Assembly: GCF_003987275.1 (NCBI RefSeq)
Contig: NZ_PIQF01000005.1
Location: 1-64,000, forward strand
Direction of reading: 5' to 3'
Origin: Idiomarina seosinensis
GTDB lineage: Bacteria; Pseudomonadota; Gammaproteobacteria; Enterobacterales; Alteromonadaceae
DNA: 64,000 nt
Below are positions 10,243-19,380 of the stretch, piece after piece. Within the stretch, counting starts at the first letter, position 1, and each line of letters starts with the position of its first letter. The position numbers and the translations under genes are program-made. Under the pieces are notes generated by a model. That model saw nothing but the letters and a program-made list of their open reading frames with translations. It ran no database searches and had not been told where the DNA came from.

Positions 10243-11666
10243 TAAAACAAGGCATATTGAGGCCCAAAGAACTTGGCTAGCACAGTATTAATAAACACGA
10301 CCGCTAAAATAAACGGAATAAAAGTACTGATAGAGAAACGAACATACTTAGCCAGAAGGGTGGATGGGTAAGCATGGTTCCCGTGCGTAAGTTCTTGCTC
10401 AAGGCCTTTATTGCGCCAGTGCAACCAAACAAACAGACAAATTAGTAATCCGTTTAACGGTAAAATGGTGTCGTAAAAGACATCATAGATAACATCGAAT
10501 ACCGATTTTGACTGGCCGGCATAGCTGACGAACTCAGTAAACGCCGGAATAAAGCCGAATGAGGTTGCTGCGATAATGGTCAAAATAGAGTTAGCGATGA
10601 CCATAAACAATAGCGCTTTTTTACGACTAACCTTTTTCTGCTCAATGATAGCTGCTGTTGGTACTTCCAAAATAGAAACCAGTGACGTAATTGCAGCAAT
10701 AAAGGTCAACAAGAAGAAAATAGAAGCAGCAATGCTGGCGCCTACATAGCCAACAGAACTTTGTAGCTCCATAAAAATTTGTGGGAAGAAAGAGAATATC
10801 ATTCCGACTGAGGATTCACTCAGTTCTGCCGGGTTAGTATCAGGATTTATCGCGAAAATTGCCGGTAAGGTCATCAGGCCAGCAGTAAAAGCCACGGCAG
10901 TATCGGTTAGCGCTACCAATTTACCCGAGGTAACAATATCGTCTGAGCGGCTAAAGTAAGAGCCATAAGTAATCAGAATTCCCATCCCTAATGAGAGCGA
11001 GAAGAACGCTTGAGATAAAGCACCACTTACTACTGAGCCGTCAATCTTGCTAAAATCTGGAACTAGATAAAATTCTACACCAAGAGCTGCATTGTCCAAT
11101 GATAGAACAAAAATAACCAACAAAATCAGCATTACAAAAAGAGCGGGCATCAAAAATTTTGCCGCCTTTTCGATACCCTGACGAACACCGCCCAATAATA
11201 TCACGTTAATGATGACGGTTACGGCGACCAGGAAACCAATAAACCAGTAGTCATTGACGAATTCGGTAAAGTAACCCGGTTGAGCGAGTTGGTCGAGGTT
11301 GCCGGTTACGGCGTAAAATAAGTAGCCAAAAATCCAAACCGTGATAACCATGTAAAATATGGCAATCATGAATGGCGTTAGTACCGCAAGAAAGCCTGCC
11401 AGGCTCCATATTTTTTTACCGTTGCCAAGGCTTAGGTATGAGCCCAGAGGATTCTTTTGCGCATGTCGGCCAACGCCCATTTCAGCCAACATGATCGGCA
11501 CACAGATAAAGGCGACAAACAGTGCATAAATTAATAAAAACGCACCACCACCATTTTTGGTGGCAGCCACCGGAAAGCCAACTAAGTTTCCGATTCCTAC
11601 CGCTGAACCAGCGGCGGCCAGAATAAAGCCTATTTTAGAGCTAAATTGATCACGTTGCTCGCTCAT
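10242..11666 (-). CDS. Neurotransmitter:sodium symporter (SNF) family transporter
   Basis: AAAGSAVGIGNLVGFPVAATKNGGGAFLLIY N-terminal signature; multiple TM segments. Confidence 0.92.
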   Translation of the reverse strand: MSEQRDQFSSKIGFILAAAGSAVGIGNLVGFPVAATKNGGGAFLLIYALFVAFICVPIMLAEMGVGRHAQKNPLGSYLSLGNGKKIWSLAGFLAVLTPFMIAIFYMVITVWIFGYLFYAVTGNLDQLAQPGYFTEFVNDYWFIGFLVAVTVIINVILLGGVRQGIEKAAKFLMPALFVMLILLVIFVLSLDNAALGVEFYLVPDFSKIDGSVVSGALSQAFFSLSLGMGILITYGSYFSRSDDIVTSGKLVALTDTAVAFTAGLMTLPAIFAINPDTNPAELSESSVGMIFSFFPQIFMELQSSVGYVGASIAASIFFLLTFIAAITSLVSILEVPTAAIIEQKKVSRKKALLFMVIANSILTIIAATSFGFIPAFTEFVSYAGQSKSVFDVIYDVFYDTILPLNGLLICLFVWLHWRNKGLEQELTHGNHAYPSTLLAKYVRFSISTFIPFILAVVFINTVLAKFFGPQYALF

Positions 11667-11808
11667 GGTTTTCCTTTTTTAGTCATTATTATTATCAGGC
11701 GACAGACTCGCTGCGCGGAAAATTCCAGCAATCCTAGCAAGGGGCTTGCAGGTCGGCAAGCATGGGCTGACTGTTTATGCGTTGAAAGGTGTAAATATTT
11801 CGCTCAGT

Positions 11809-12870
11809 TTACCAATTTTGCATTTCTATGAGGCGGGATATACTGCGCTGAAATGGGAACTTGAGCAATTCTGCTTGGTACAGTTGTTCGATGTCTGTGG
11901 CCGCGGAAATAATAAGTAGACAGCCACGGTCGTAACACTCATCCACTAATGCAATAAAACGGCGGGCTTCGTTATCAAGATGGCTTAAATGGGGCAGGCT
12001 TTGGCGCTGATAGCCATCCTCGGTACCTTGCGTTGTTTGGTCTGAAGTCGTATAAGTGAACGCTGGAACATTGAGTAGCACTAGACTCTGATAGCGACCC
12101 GCCAGTTCCATATAGTCTCGTTGACTGCGGGGGCCGGAACAAAGCGCCCAAAAATCAAAGCCGATGACTTTATCATTTTTCCATAGACAAGGAACTTGCC
12201 GGTTCATCACGGTCTCGGATTCTGTGTTATCAAGTGCTCCAAAAAGTTGATTAGCCAGTTGACGCAGACTTTCTTGCTCGCCGTTAATAAAGTAGTAAGG
12301 AGTGCCGTTTTCATTTAAACGTCGATAATCAATACCTGAGTCGAGACTCATGATAAGACATTGCTGCTCAATTAGTTGGATAAAAGGTTCGAATCGATGC
12401 CTGGCGAGCCCACCACGATAAAGTTCCTTCGGCGGTGTGTTGGATGTCGTTACTAGAACGACATCACGGGCAAATAATTCAGACCAGAGCGTGGCTAGTA
12501 TCATGGCATCACCAATATCCTCGACAATGAATTCGTCAAGGCAGATCACCCGATATTGGTGTGCCCAGTCGTCGGCAAGCGCTTGCATGGGGTTAGCAAG
12601 ACCTTGCAGCTCGTTTAATTGGCGGTGAACGCGCTGCATAAAGTGGTGATAATGTAGGCGGATTTTGGCCGTTGTTGCTATCTGTTGCTCAAATAAATCC
12701 ATTAGCATCGATTTACCGCGTCCAACAGGACCGTATAAATAAAAGCTCTTGGTTGTCTCTTGCCGCTCGATTTTAGGGCATAAAGCGGTTAACGCTTCCC
12801 ATGCCTTTAATTGCTGAGAATCGTGGATTAACTGTTTCTGCTCGAGCAGTTGCTGATAACTTTGCTGCAT
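11809..12870 (-). CDS. zapE: Cell division protein ZapE (AFG1-like ATPase)
   Basis: GPVGRGKSMLMDLF Walker A, LDEFIVEDIGDAMIL, TSNTPPKELYRGGLARHRF. Confidence 0.93.
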   Translation of the reverse strand: MQQSYQQLLEQKQLIHDSQQLKAWEALTALCPKIERQETTKSFYLYGPVGRGKSMLMDLFEQQIATTAKIRLHYHHFMQRVHRQLNELQGLANPMQALADDWAHQYRVICLDEFIVEDIGDAMILATLWSELFARDVVLVTTSNTPPKELYRGGLARHRFEPFIQLIEQQCLIMSLDSGIDYRRLNENGTPYYFINGEQESLRQLANQLFGALDNTESETVMNRQVPCLWKNDKVIGFDFWALCSGPRSQRDYMELAGRYQSLVLLNVPAFTYTTSDQTTQGTEDGYQRQSLPHLSHLDNEARRFIALVDECYDRGCLLIISAATDIEQLYQAELLKFPFQRSISRLIEMQNW

Positions 12871-12899
12871 AAAAAAACGGCCGGCAGAGGGTGCCGGCC
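12871..12899 (-). terminator. Intrinsic terminator downstream of cnoX
   Basis: Minus strand ggccggcaccctctgccggccgttttttt. Confidence 0.85.
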
Positions 12900-12923
12900 A
12901 AACTAGTAGCTAGTGAACAGCCA

Positions 12924-13775
12924 TTAATACATCATGCTGTAAAGAATTCTACGCGCCTTCGACGCCAGCGGATCACCATCAGGCAGTGCGTTGATAATAT
13001 CCATGGCGTAACGTTTTGCGTCGGCATTTGCCGGTTCCTTACGTAGCACAGTAAACGCGTGATCCAGAGCCTCTTCGTCTCGGTGTGCCTGCTGTAATTG
13101 CAGTGCAAGTTTAAGTCGTAATTCGTGATCGTCAGGGCTCTTCTCAACCTGTTCTTGCAGGGCTCGTAGCTCTGGTGAGTCAGCTGCCTCAGCAGCTAAT
13201 TCTATTTTACTAAGGATACGTTGGTAATCGTTATCGTGCTCGACCATAGGGATTGTGGCAACGAGCTCCCGCGCCTGCTCTAAACGACCGTTATCAACTG
13301 CCGCTTCGGCGAGAAGCTTCAGCGCTTGCATATTGTTACCGTCAATATCGTACGCCTGTTTCGCAAAAGTGTACGCATCAGCGGCGCTACTTTCGGCCAT
13401 CGCCTGTTGTGCCTTTTTAATAAGCTCGTCGGCGGGACCCGGTAAATGTTGGCTAAGCATCTCTTTGATTTCAGCTTCGGATTTTACGCCGGTAAAGCTA
13501 TCAATCGGCTGACCGTCTTTAAACAACGCTACGGTTGGCAGACTGCGGATACCAAATTGCATTGCCAGTTCCTGCTGCTCATCGCAATTTATTTTGGCCA
13601 GGGTGACTTGTTCCGGGTATTGGCTGGCAATACGCTCTAAGGTAGGCATCAATTGTTTGCAGGACTCACACCAATCCGCCCAAAAGTCGATAATGACGAG
13701 TTTTTCCTGGGAGCCTTCTAACAGAACTTGTTGAAAGTTTTGAATAGTTACGTCGACAATATTTTCGGCAGCCAT
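12924..13775 (-). CDS. cnoX: Thioredoxin-domain co-chaperone CnoX/YbbN
   Basis: Thioredoxin domain with WCESC, then TPR-like C-terminal region. Confidence 0.88.
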   Translation of the reverse strand: MAAENIVDVTIQNFQQVLLEGSQEKLVIIDFWADWCESCKQLMPTLERIASQYPEQVTLAKINCDEQQELAMQFGIRSLPTVALFKDGQPIDSFTGVKSEAEIKEMLSQHLPGPADELIKKAQQAMAESSAADAYTFAKQAYDIDGNNMQALKLLAEAAVDNGRLEQARELVATIPMVEHDNDYQRILSKIELAAEAADSPELRALQEQVEKSPDDHELRLKLALQLQQAHRDEEALDHAFTVLRKEPANADAKRYAMDIINALPDGDPLASKARRILYSMMY

Positions 13776-13874
13776 AGTTGGCGCGTGCTCCTTTTAATTC
13801 GTTTGGTATTAATCAGTGACTAACTGAGATATGCAGGCACTAAAACGGAAATTCAATGGTTGGAAGTTAAGAGA

Positions 13875-15245
13875 TTAACTAAACCAACCCAACACCTTGT
13901 CTTTTAGGCGGCTATAGGGAGGATAACGCAGCGCGATATCAAGCATAAATCGGCGTGTCATTACGGGTTTTAAATGACTAAAGGTGTCAAAACCCCAGCG
14001 CCCGTGATACCGGCCCATGCCGCTGCGGCCAACACCACCAAAGGGGAGCTTAGGATTAAGCATAAACATTAGAGTATCGTTGTAGCAAACATTACCGGCG
14101 GAAACCTGTTCGGTAAACTGACGTAATAACCGTTTGTTTTTGGTAAACGCATAGAGAGCTAATGGTTTTGGCTTTTTCTGAATAATGCTAATAGCTTCAG
14201 CGGCTGAAGATATTGTAACAATCGGTAAAATGGGGCCGAATATTTCTTCTGTTAACAAAGGGTGCTCAGGGTCGACTGAGTCCACCAATGTTGGAGATAT
14301 ATAGCGCTCACGCTTAGAATAGTCGCCGCCGTATAGGATATTTTGCTGATCAAGCATATCGACCAGTCGTTGCCAATGTTGCTGGTGAATAATACGGCCA
14401 TAATCGTCACTGTTTTGTGGCTCGTCGCCGTAAAACTCAGTAATTGCTACGCGCATGGCAGTAACTAGTTGCTCTTTGACGGAGTCTTCTACCAGTAGGT
14501 AATCTGGAGCGATACAGGTTTGTCCTGTATTGAGGAATTTACCCCAGACAATACGCCTCGCTGCTATTTGGATATCGCTATCTGCAAGCACCACTGCGGG
14601 ACTCTTTCCGCCTAACTCCAGAGTTACAGGGGTTAGGTTCTGTGCAGCAGAGGCTAAAATTGAGCGTGCTGCCCGCTCGCCCCCAGTGTAAAAAATATGG
14701 TCAAACGGTAATTCGGTTAATTGCTGCGAAGTTTCTACGGCACCGGTAATGACTGTATAGGCTGAGCTGTCGAGATAGTTGTTTAAATGCTTATGCATTA
14801 CCTCAGCGGTTACTGGAGCATGTTCGGACGGCTTCACAACCGCACAGTTGCCAGCAGCTATCGCTGCGATTAAAGGGGCTAGCAAAAGCTGCACTGGATA
14901 ATTCCAGGCTCCCAATATTAGAACAGTGCCTAATGGTTCTGGTATTAATTCGCTACGAGCGGGCCAGGCCAATAATGGTGTCGGAACACGTCGCGGTCGG
15001 TTCCAGTGGTTGAGGTAACTGATTGTGTGCTTAATGTCTGACAGTAAAAACTGTAACTCGGTTAATTGAGCTTCACTCGGGTGTTTACCGAGATCTTGTT
15101 GCAGAGCATCTAGCAGTTCTTGTTGATGATTGATTAAAAATTGCTTTAAGTTATTAAGTTGCTGTTTACGCCAAGCCACCGGGCGCGTTAGCCCGGTGCG
15201 AAAAGTGTGATTTAGGTCTGTTAACAGGTGTTGATGGGTCTTCAT
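13875..15245 (-). CDS. Coniferyl-aldehyde-dehydrogenase-like ALDH
   Basis: ALDH family, 456 aa; LELGGKSPAVV, NTGQTCIAPDY. Confidence 0.85.
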   Translation of the reverse strand: MKTHQHLLTDLNHTFRTGLTRPVAWRKQQLNNLKQFLINHQQELLDALQQDLGKHPSEAQLTELQFLLSDIKHTISYLNHWNRPRRVPTPLLAWPARSELIPEPLGTVLILGAWNYPVQLLLAPLIAAIAAGNCAVVKPSEHAPVTAEVMHKHLNNYLDSSAYTVITGAVETSQQLTELPFDHIFYTGGERAARSILASAAQNLTPVTLELGGKSPAVVLADSDIQIAARRIVWGKFLNTGQTCIAPDYLLVEDSVKEQLVTAMRVAITEFYGDEPQNSDDYGRIIHQQHWQRLVDMLDQQNILYGGDYSKRERYISPTLVDSVDPEHPLLTEEIFGPILPIVTISSAAEAISIIQKKPKPLALYAFTKNKRLLRQFTEQVSAGNVCYNDTLMFMLNPKLPFGGVGRSGMGRYHGRWGFDTFSHLKPVMTRRFMLDIALRYPPYSRLKDKVLGWFS

Positions 15246-16699
15246 CCAAGTCCGCCAAGGGTAACCGTTTTAATTTCCAGGTACTCATCTATACCGTATT
15301 TTGACCCTTCTCGTCCAACACCGGATTCTTTAATTCCGCCAAACGGATTATAGGCATGCGAAATTCCGCCAGTGTTAACACCAACCATGCCGTACTCTAA
15401 CGCTTCGCTGACTCTAAATATACGGGCCGTGTCTTTAGCGGCAAAGTAAGAAGCTAAGCCAAACGGCGTGTTGTTCGCTTTGTCGATAGCCTCTTGTTCG
15501 GTTTCAAAGGTGCTGATTGCAACAACTGGACCGAAGATCTCTTCGCTATCAATTTCCATTTCTTCGGTAACGCCGCTCAATACCGTTGGTGCGTAAAACA
15601 AATCTCCGATATCTGTCAGCACGTGGCCACCGGTTTCGACAGTAGCTCCGTCTGATTTAGCGCCAACAACAAGCCGTTGGACTTTATCAACTGCGTCCTG
15701 GTCAATTAGCGGTCCTAGCTCCACGCCTTCCTGATCGCCAGGGCCAACTTTTAGGGCACTGACTTTGCTTGTGATGGCTTTAACAAACTCGTCTTTGACG
15801 GATTCATGCACTATAACGCGGTTAGCCGCAATACAAGTTTGGCCACCGTTACGGAATTTACAGGCCATTAGCTGTTCAGCTGCTGCGTCGATATCAGCAT
15901 CCTCAAATACGATAAAGGGTGCGTTGCCACCTAACTCGAGAGATATTTTTTTGACGTTCTCTGAGCACTGCTGCATAAGTATTTTACCAACCCCGGTGGA
16001 GCCGGTAAACGACAGCTTACGTACTTGCGGCGAGGTTGCCAGAATCTTGCCAACAGTTTTCGCGTCACTGGTGGGGATTAGATTAATAACACCATCAGGA
16101 ATGCCCACTTCACTGGCAAGTTGAGCCAGCGCTAAACTCGACAGTGGTGTCAATTGTGGCGGCTTGACCACTATTGTACAGCCGGCAGCCAGAGCAGGTG
16201 CGATCTTACGGGTGATCATAGCATTGGGGAAATTCCACGGTGTGATAGCCGCACAAACCCCGATTGGCTGCTTCATCACAAAAACGCGTTTACTGTTATC
16301 AGCAACAGGCAAGATGTCACCATCAATACGCTCGGCCTCACTGGCGAACCAGTCGACAAAGCTGGCGCCATATTCAACTTCGCCGGCTGCTTCGGCAACG
16401 GGCTTACCTTGTTCGGCGCTCATTAATTCCGCAAGAGCTTGCTTATTATCCATCATGGCCTGATACCATTTACGCAATAGGTCACTGCGTTCTTTAGCGG
16501 TTTTTTTCGACCATTTTTTTAATGCCGTTTCCGCGACGTTTATCGCCCGGCGCGTAAGTTCTTCGTCGGCGTCGGAGACTTCGGTAATCAGTTCACCAGT
16601 AGCTGGATTGGTAACTTTAAAACGGTTGTCTGTCGGGACCCAGTGACCCTCAATAAAACAATCCTTTTTTGTAAGCGATGACATAGAATGCGCTGACAT
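15242..16699 (-). CDS. gabD: Succinate-semialdehyde dehydrogenase (NADP+)
   Basis: ALDH; SLELGGNAPFIVFEDAD, NGGQTCIAANR; GabD-like. Confidence 0.9.
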   Translation of the reverse strand: MSAHSMSSLTKKDCFIEGHWVPTDNRFKVTNPATGELITEVSDADEELTRRAINVAETALKKWSKKTAKERSDLLRKWYQAMMDNKQALAELMSAEQGKPVAEAAGEVEYGASFVDWFASEAERIDGDILPVADNSKRVFVMKQPIGVCAAITPWNFPNAMITRKIAPALAAGCTIVVKPPQLTPLSSLALAQLASEVGIPDGVINLIPTSDAKTVGKILATSPQVRKLSFTGSTGVGKILMQQCSENVKKISLELGGNAPFIVFEDADIDAAAEQLMACKFRNGGQTCIAANRVIVHESVKDEFVKAITSKVSALKVGPGDQEGVELGPLIDQDAVDKVQRLVVGAKSDGATVETGGHVLTDIGDLFYAPTVLSGVTEEMEIDSEEIFGPVVAISTFETEQEAIDKANNTPFGLASYFAAKDTARIFRVSEALEYGMVGVNTGGISHAYNPFGGIKESGVGREGSKYGIDEYLEIKTVTLGGLG

Positions 16700-16815
16700 A
16701 GTGCCTCCTTAAAATAAGTATCTATAACAATGTAGGCAATAAATCGGCTAATGGTTCAACTTTTTCGTAAAAAGCCTTCGCTTGTTGAAACTTTGGCCTA
16801 ATAAACCAAATTAAG

Positions 16816-16843
16816 TTGTAATTTACGCAGAAATGCGTAGAAT
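16816..16843 (+). promoter_or_regulatory. Predicted sigma70 promoter for deaD
   Basis: TTGTAA (16816-16821), 16-bp spacer, TAGAAT (16838-16843). Confidence 0.5.
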
Positions 16844-16853
16844 GCGCACTTCT

Positions 16854-17079
16854 TCAAGGAAATCCGCTTACATCAGTGATAGACACTGAGTCAGAGAGGC
16901 TGCGGAAACCCTTGATTCACGGGGTTGAGCGCCTGATTCCAGATAATGGCAAAGTTTTAGCGACTATTCGTGCTACGAATAGCTGCACCAGCACTTATCA
17001 TTGATTCCTGTTGCCGGGCCAGACCCCCTTATTTTGTAGTTCGTTTGCCACAAGGCAAACAGGAATGAGTGAGATATTC
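16854..17079 (+). promoter_or_regulatory. Structured 5' leader of deaD
   Basis: Stem 16854-16915 (tcaagg..ccgc/gcgg..ccttga), hairpin ctattcg-tgcta-cgaatag, hairpin gtttgcc-acaa-ggcaaac (17043-17060). Confidence 0.5.
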
Positions 17080-18834
17080 ATGTCAAATAATTCTACTGGC
17101 ATGTCGTTTACCGACATGGCACTACCCGCTGATCTTTTCAATCAACTTGAAAAATTGGGCTTTACCCAACCAACACCTATTCAACAACAGGCGATACCAG
17201 CTTTGTTGGAAGGTAAAGATGTATTAGGTGAAGCGCAAACGGGTACCGGCAAAACCGCAGCGTTTGGTTTACCTGCACTGGCAGCGATCGACCCTAGTGT
17301 AAAACAAACTCAGGTATTGGTCGTTACCCCAACCCGCGAGTTGGCAATTCAAGTTGCAGAGGCAATTGAAGGTTTCGCCAAGCAAATGAAAGGCGTTGAT
17401 GTTGCAACAGTCTATGGTGGTGCTGCATTCGGTCCTCAAGTTCAGGCGCTAAAAAAGGGAACTTCTGTCATAGTCGGAACCCCGGGTCGATTAATTGACC
17501 TGCTTAACAAAAAAGTTCTGAAGCTGGATGCGTTGCGTGTAGCAGTGCTCGATGAAGCTGACGAAATGCTGAACATGGGCTTTATTGAAGACATCGAGAC
17601 TTTGTTAAGTGCGGTACCTGAAGGTGCACAACGCGCGTTGTTCTCAGCGACTATGCCTGCGGCAATCCGAAAGCTGGCAAAAACTTTCCTCGATAAGCCG
17701 ATGAACATTCAGATCGAAGCTATTGCGCGTGAAAAGGCGACAATAACTCAGAAGGCCTGGAAAGTTGCTGGTTTAACAAAAATGGCAGCATTGACGCGCT
17801 TATTGGAAGTGACGCCATACCAACGTGCTCTGATCTTTGTTAGAACCCGTCAGGATACAATGGATCTTGCCGAGTTGTTACAACGCTCGGGCTTTAAGGC
17901 ATCACCTTTGAGCGGTGACCTGAACCAGGCACAACGTGAGCAGACAGTTAGTCAGTTACGCAGTGGTCACATTGAAATACTTGTTGCGACCGACGTTGTA
18001 GCCCGTGGTCTGGATGTGCCAGAAATTACGCACGTCATTAACTATGATTTACCAGGCGATACGGAATCTTATGTTCACCGTATTGGTCGTACCGGCCGTG
18101 CCGGCCGTGAAGGCGAGGCAATTTTATTCTATCGTCCGAAAGAGCGTCATTTGTTACGTCACTACGAGCGTCTGACAAACTCATCAATTGAGTACTTTGA
18201 TGTACCAAACGCACAGCAGCTAAGTGAATATCGCCAGCAGAAACTGTTAGGCCAAATTGAGCAAAGCTTGCAGCAGGAAAATCACCAGCCGGTCGAGCAA
18301 TTACTGCAGAAATGGTTGAGTGAGACGGAGCTGAGTGCAGAACAAATCGCGCTGGCGCTGTTAAAGCAACAGCACAAACAGCAGCCGTTGTTCCTGAAAG
18401 AAGACCGTGTCGTGCGTGAACGTCCAGAGCGTTCTGAGCGTGCAGACCGTGGCGGAGATCGTCGCAAACCTCGCGCTGAGCGCAGTAATCGTGCTGCCGA
18501 TGTCGATTTTGATACTTACAAAATTCAGGTAGGCCGTGAGCATGGTGCTCGCCCAGGCGATATTGTTGGCGCTATCGCTAACGAAGGTTCAATGGATAGC
18601 CGCTTTATCGGTCAGATCCAGCTATTTGATCAACATTCGTTAGTGCAATTGCCTAAGGGTATGCCAGCAGAAGTGGTCAAGGTACTAAAACGTGCTCGAG
18701 TACGTCAGCATCCAATGTCGTTGGAGCTTTCGACTGAACAGGTAAGCCGTAGCCCTAAACCACCTCGTGGTGGCCGTGACGCTCGTAAACCTGCGGGGCG
18801 CCGCGGACAGGGTGCTGCCCGCCGCTTTAACTAA
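17080..18834 (+). CDS. deaD: ATP-dependent RNA helicase, DEAD-box (DeaD/CsdA)
   Basis: Q-motif, AQTGTGKTAAFGLP, LDEADEMLNMGF, SAT, HRIGRTGRAGREG, C-terminal DbpA-like domain. MSNNSTG start preferred over ORF start 17011. Confidence 0.93.
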   Translation: MSNNSTGMSFTDMALPADLFNQLEKLGFTQPTPIQQQAIPALLEGKDVLGEAQTGTGKTAAFGLPALAAIDPSVKQTQVLVVTPTRELAIQVAEAIEGFAKQMKGVDVATVYGGAAFGPQVQALKKGTSVIVGTPGRLIDLLNKKVLKLDALRVAVLDEADEMLNMGFIEDIETLLSAVPEGAQRALFSATMPAAIRKLAKTFLDKPMNIQIEAIAREKATITQKAWKVAGLTKMAALTRLLEVTPYQRALIFVRTRQDTMDLAELLQRSGFKASPLSGDLNQAQREQTVSQLRSGHIEILVATDVVARGLDVPEITHVINYDLPGDTESYVHRIGRTGRAGREGEAILFYRPKERHLLRHYERLTNSSIEYFDVPNAQQLSEYRQQKLLGQIEQSLQQENHQPVEQLLQKWLSETELSAEQIALALLKQQHKQQPLFLKEDRVVRERPERSERADRGGDRRKPRAERSNRAADVDFDTYKIQVGREHGARPGDIVGAIANEGSMDSRFIGQIQLFDQHSLVQLPKGMPAEVVKVLKRARVRQHPMSLELSTEQVSRSPKPPRGGRDARKPAGRRGQGAARRFN

Positions 18835-18838
18835 GCTA

Positions 18839-19366
18839 TTACTTGAGTTTGGCCGGGTGATCAACTTCGATCATCTGGTCAATATCAAAGCCCCACTGGT
18901 TAGCTTTCGCAAGCGCAAGGTCTATATCACTCTGATCAACATTCGGTGAACGCGACAGTAGCCAAAAATAGTCGTGAGCATCGCTAGTCACTATAGCTAG
19001 TTGGTAATCGTCACTTAGCCAGCTCACATAATAACCGCCGTAAAACGGCCAGAAGAATGTCACTTGATATGCAGCGGTCATTCCCTCAACGGGTTCAGCT
19101 TTACCTATTGCTGTCTGCCACTCTTTATCGTTAACGTGCCAGCCGCGGTTAGTTACTTCTAATGAACCGTCACCATTTAGCCGATATTCCGCAGTTACAG
19201 CGATTAGGTTTTCCTCAAAACCATGTGGCATGCGTAAAATCTCATACCATTTTCCTAAATATTGGTCGGCATTAAACTGTTTAACCGGTGGCGCTACCGG
19301 TGTTGGCTCTGACTGGCAGCCAGCGAGAAAAATAACGAGTGCAGCACTAAGAAACCATTTTTTCAT
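18839..19366 (-). CDS. blc: Outer membrane lipoprotein, lipocalin family (Blc)
   Basis: Lipobox FLAGC; YLGKWYEILRMPHGFE; NRGWHV. Confidence 0.9.
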   Translation of the reverse strand: MKKWFLSAALVIFLAGCQSEPTPVAPPVKQFNADQYLGKWYEILRMPHGFEENLIAVTAEYRLNGDGSLEVTNRGWHVNDKEWQTAIGKAEPVEGMTAAYQVTFFWPFYGGYYVSWLSDDYQLAIVTSDAHDYFWLLSRSPNVDQSDIDLALAKANQWGFDIDQMIEVDHPAKLK

Positions 19367-19380
19367 GAATTTTTCCTTGG

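Noticed and set aside
11744-11761. Small hairpin gcttgc-aggtcg-gcaagc between zapE and the NSS transporter, sharing 'gtcggcaagc' with the fold-back arm at 155
   Set aside because: Six-bp stem, no T-run, and only a 10-nt match to the other element; likely chance.
16154-16497. Several overlapping 77-99-aa ORFs antisense to gabD, and many similar 60-140-aa antisense ORFs across the window
   Set aside because: They lie inside well-supported genes on the opposite strand, lack RBS and recognisable domains, and look like codon-bias artefacts.
18410-18490. Low-complexity Arg/Glu-rich stretch (RERPERSERADRGGDRRKPRAERSNR) as a repeat element
   Set aside because: It is the usual basic linker in DeaD-type helicases, with no DNA-level tandem repeat of note.
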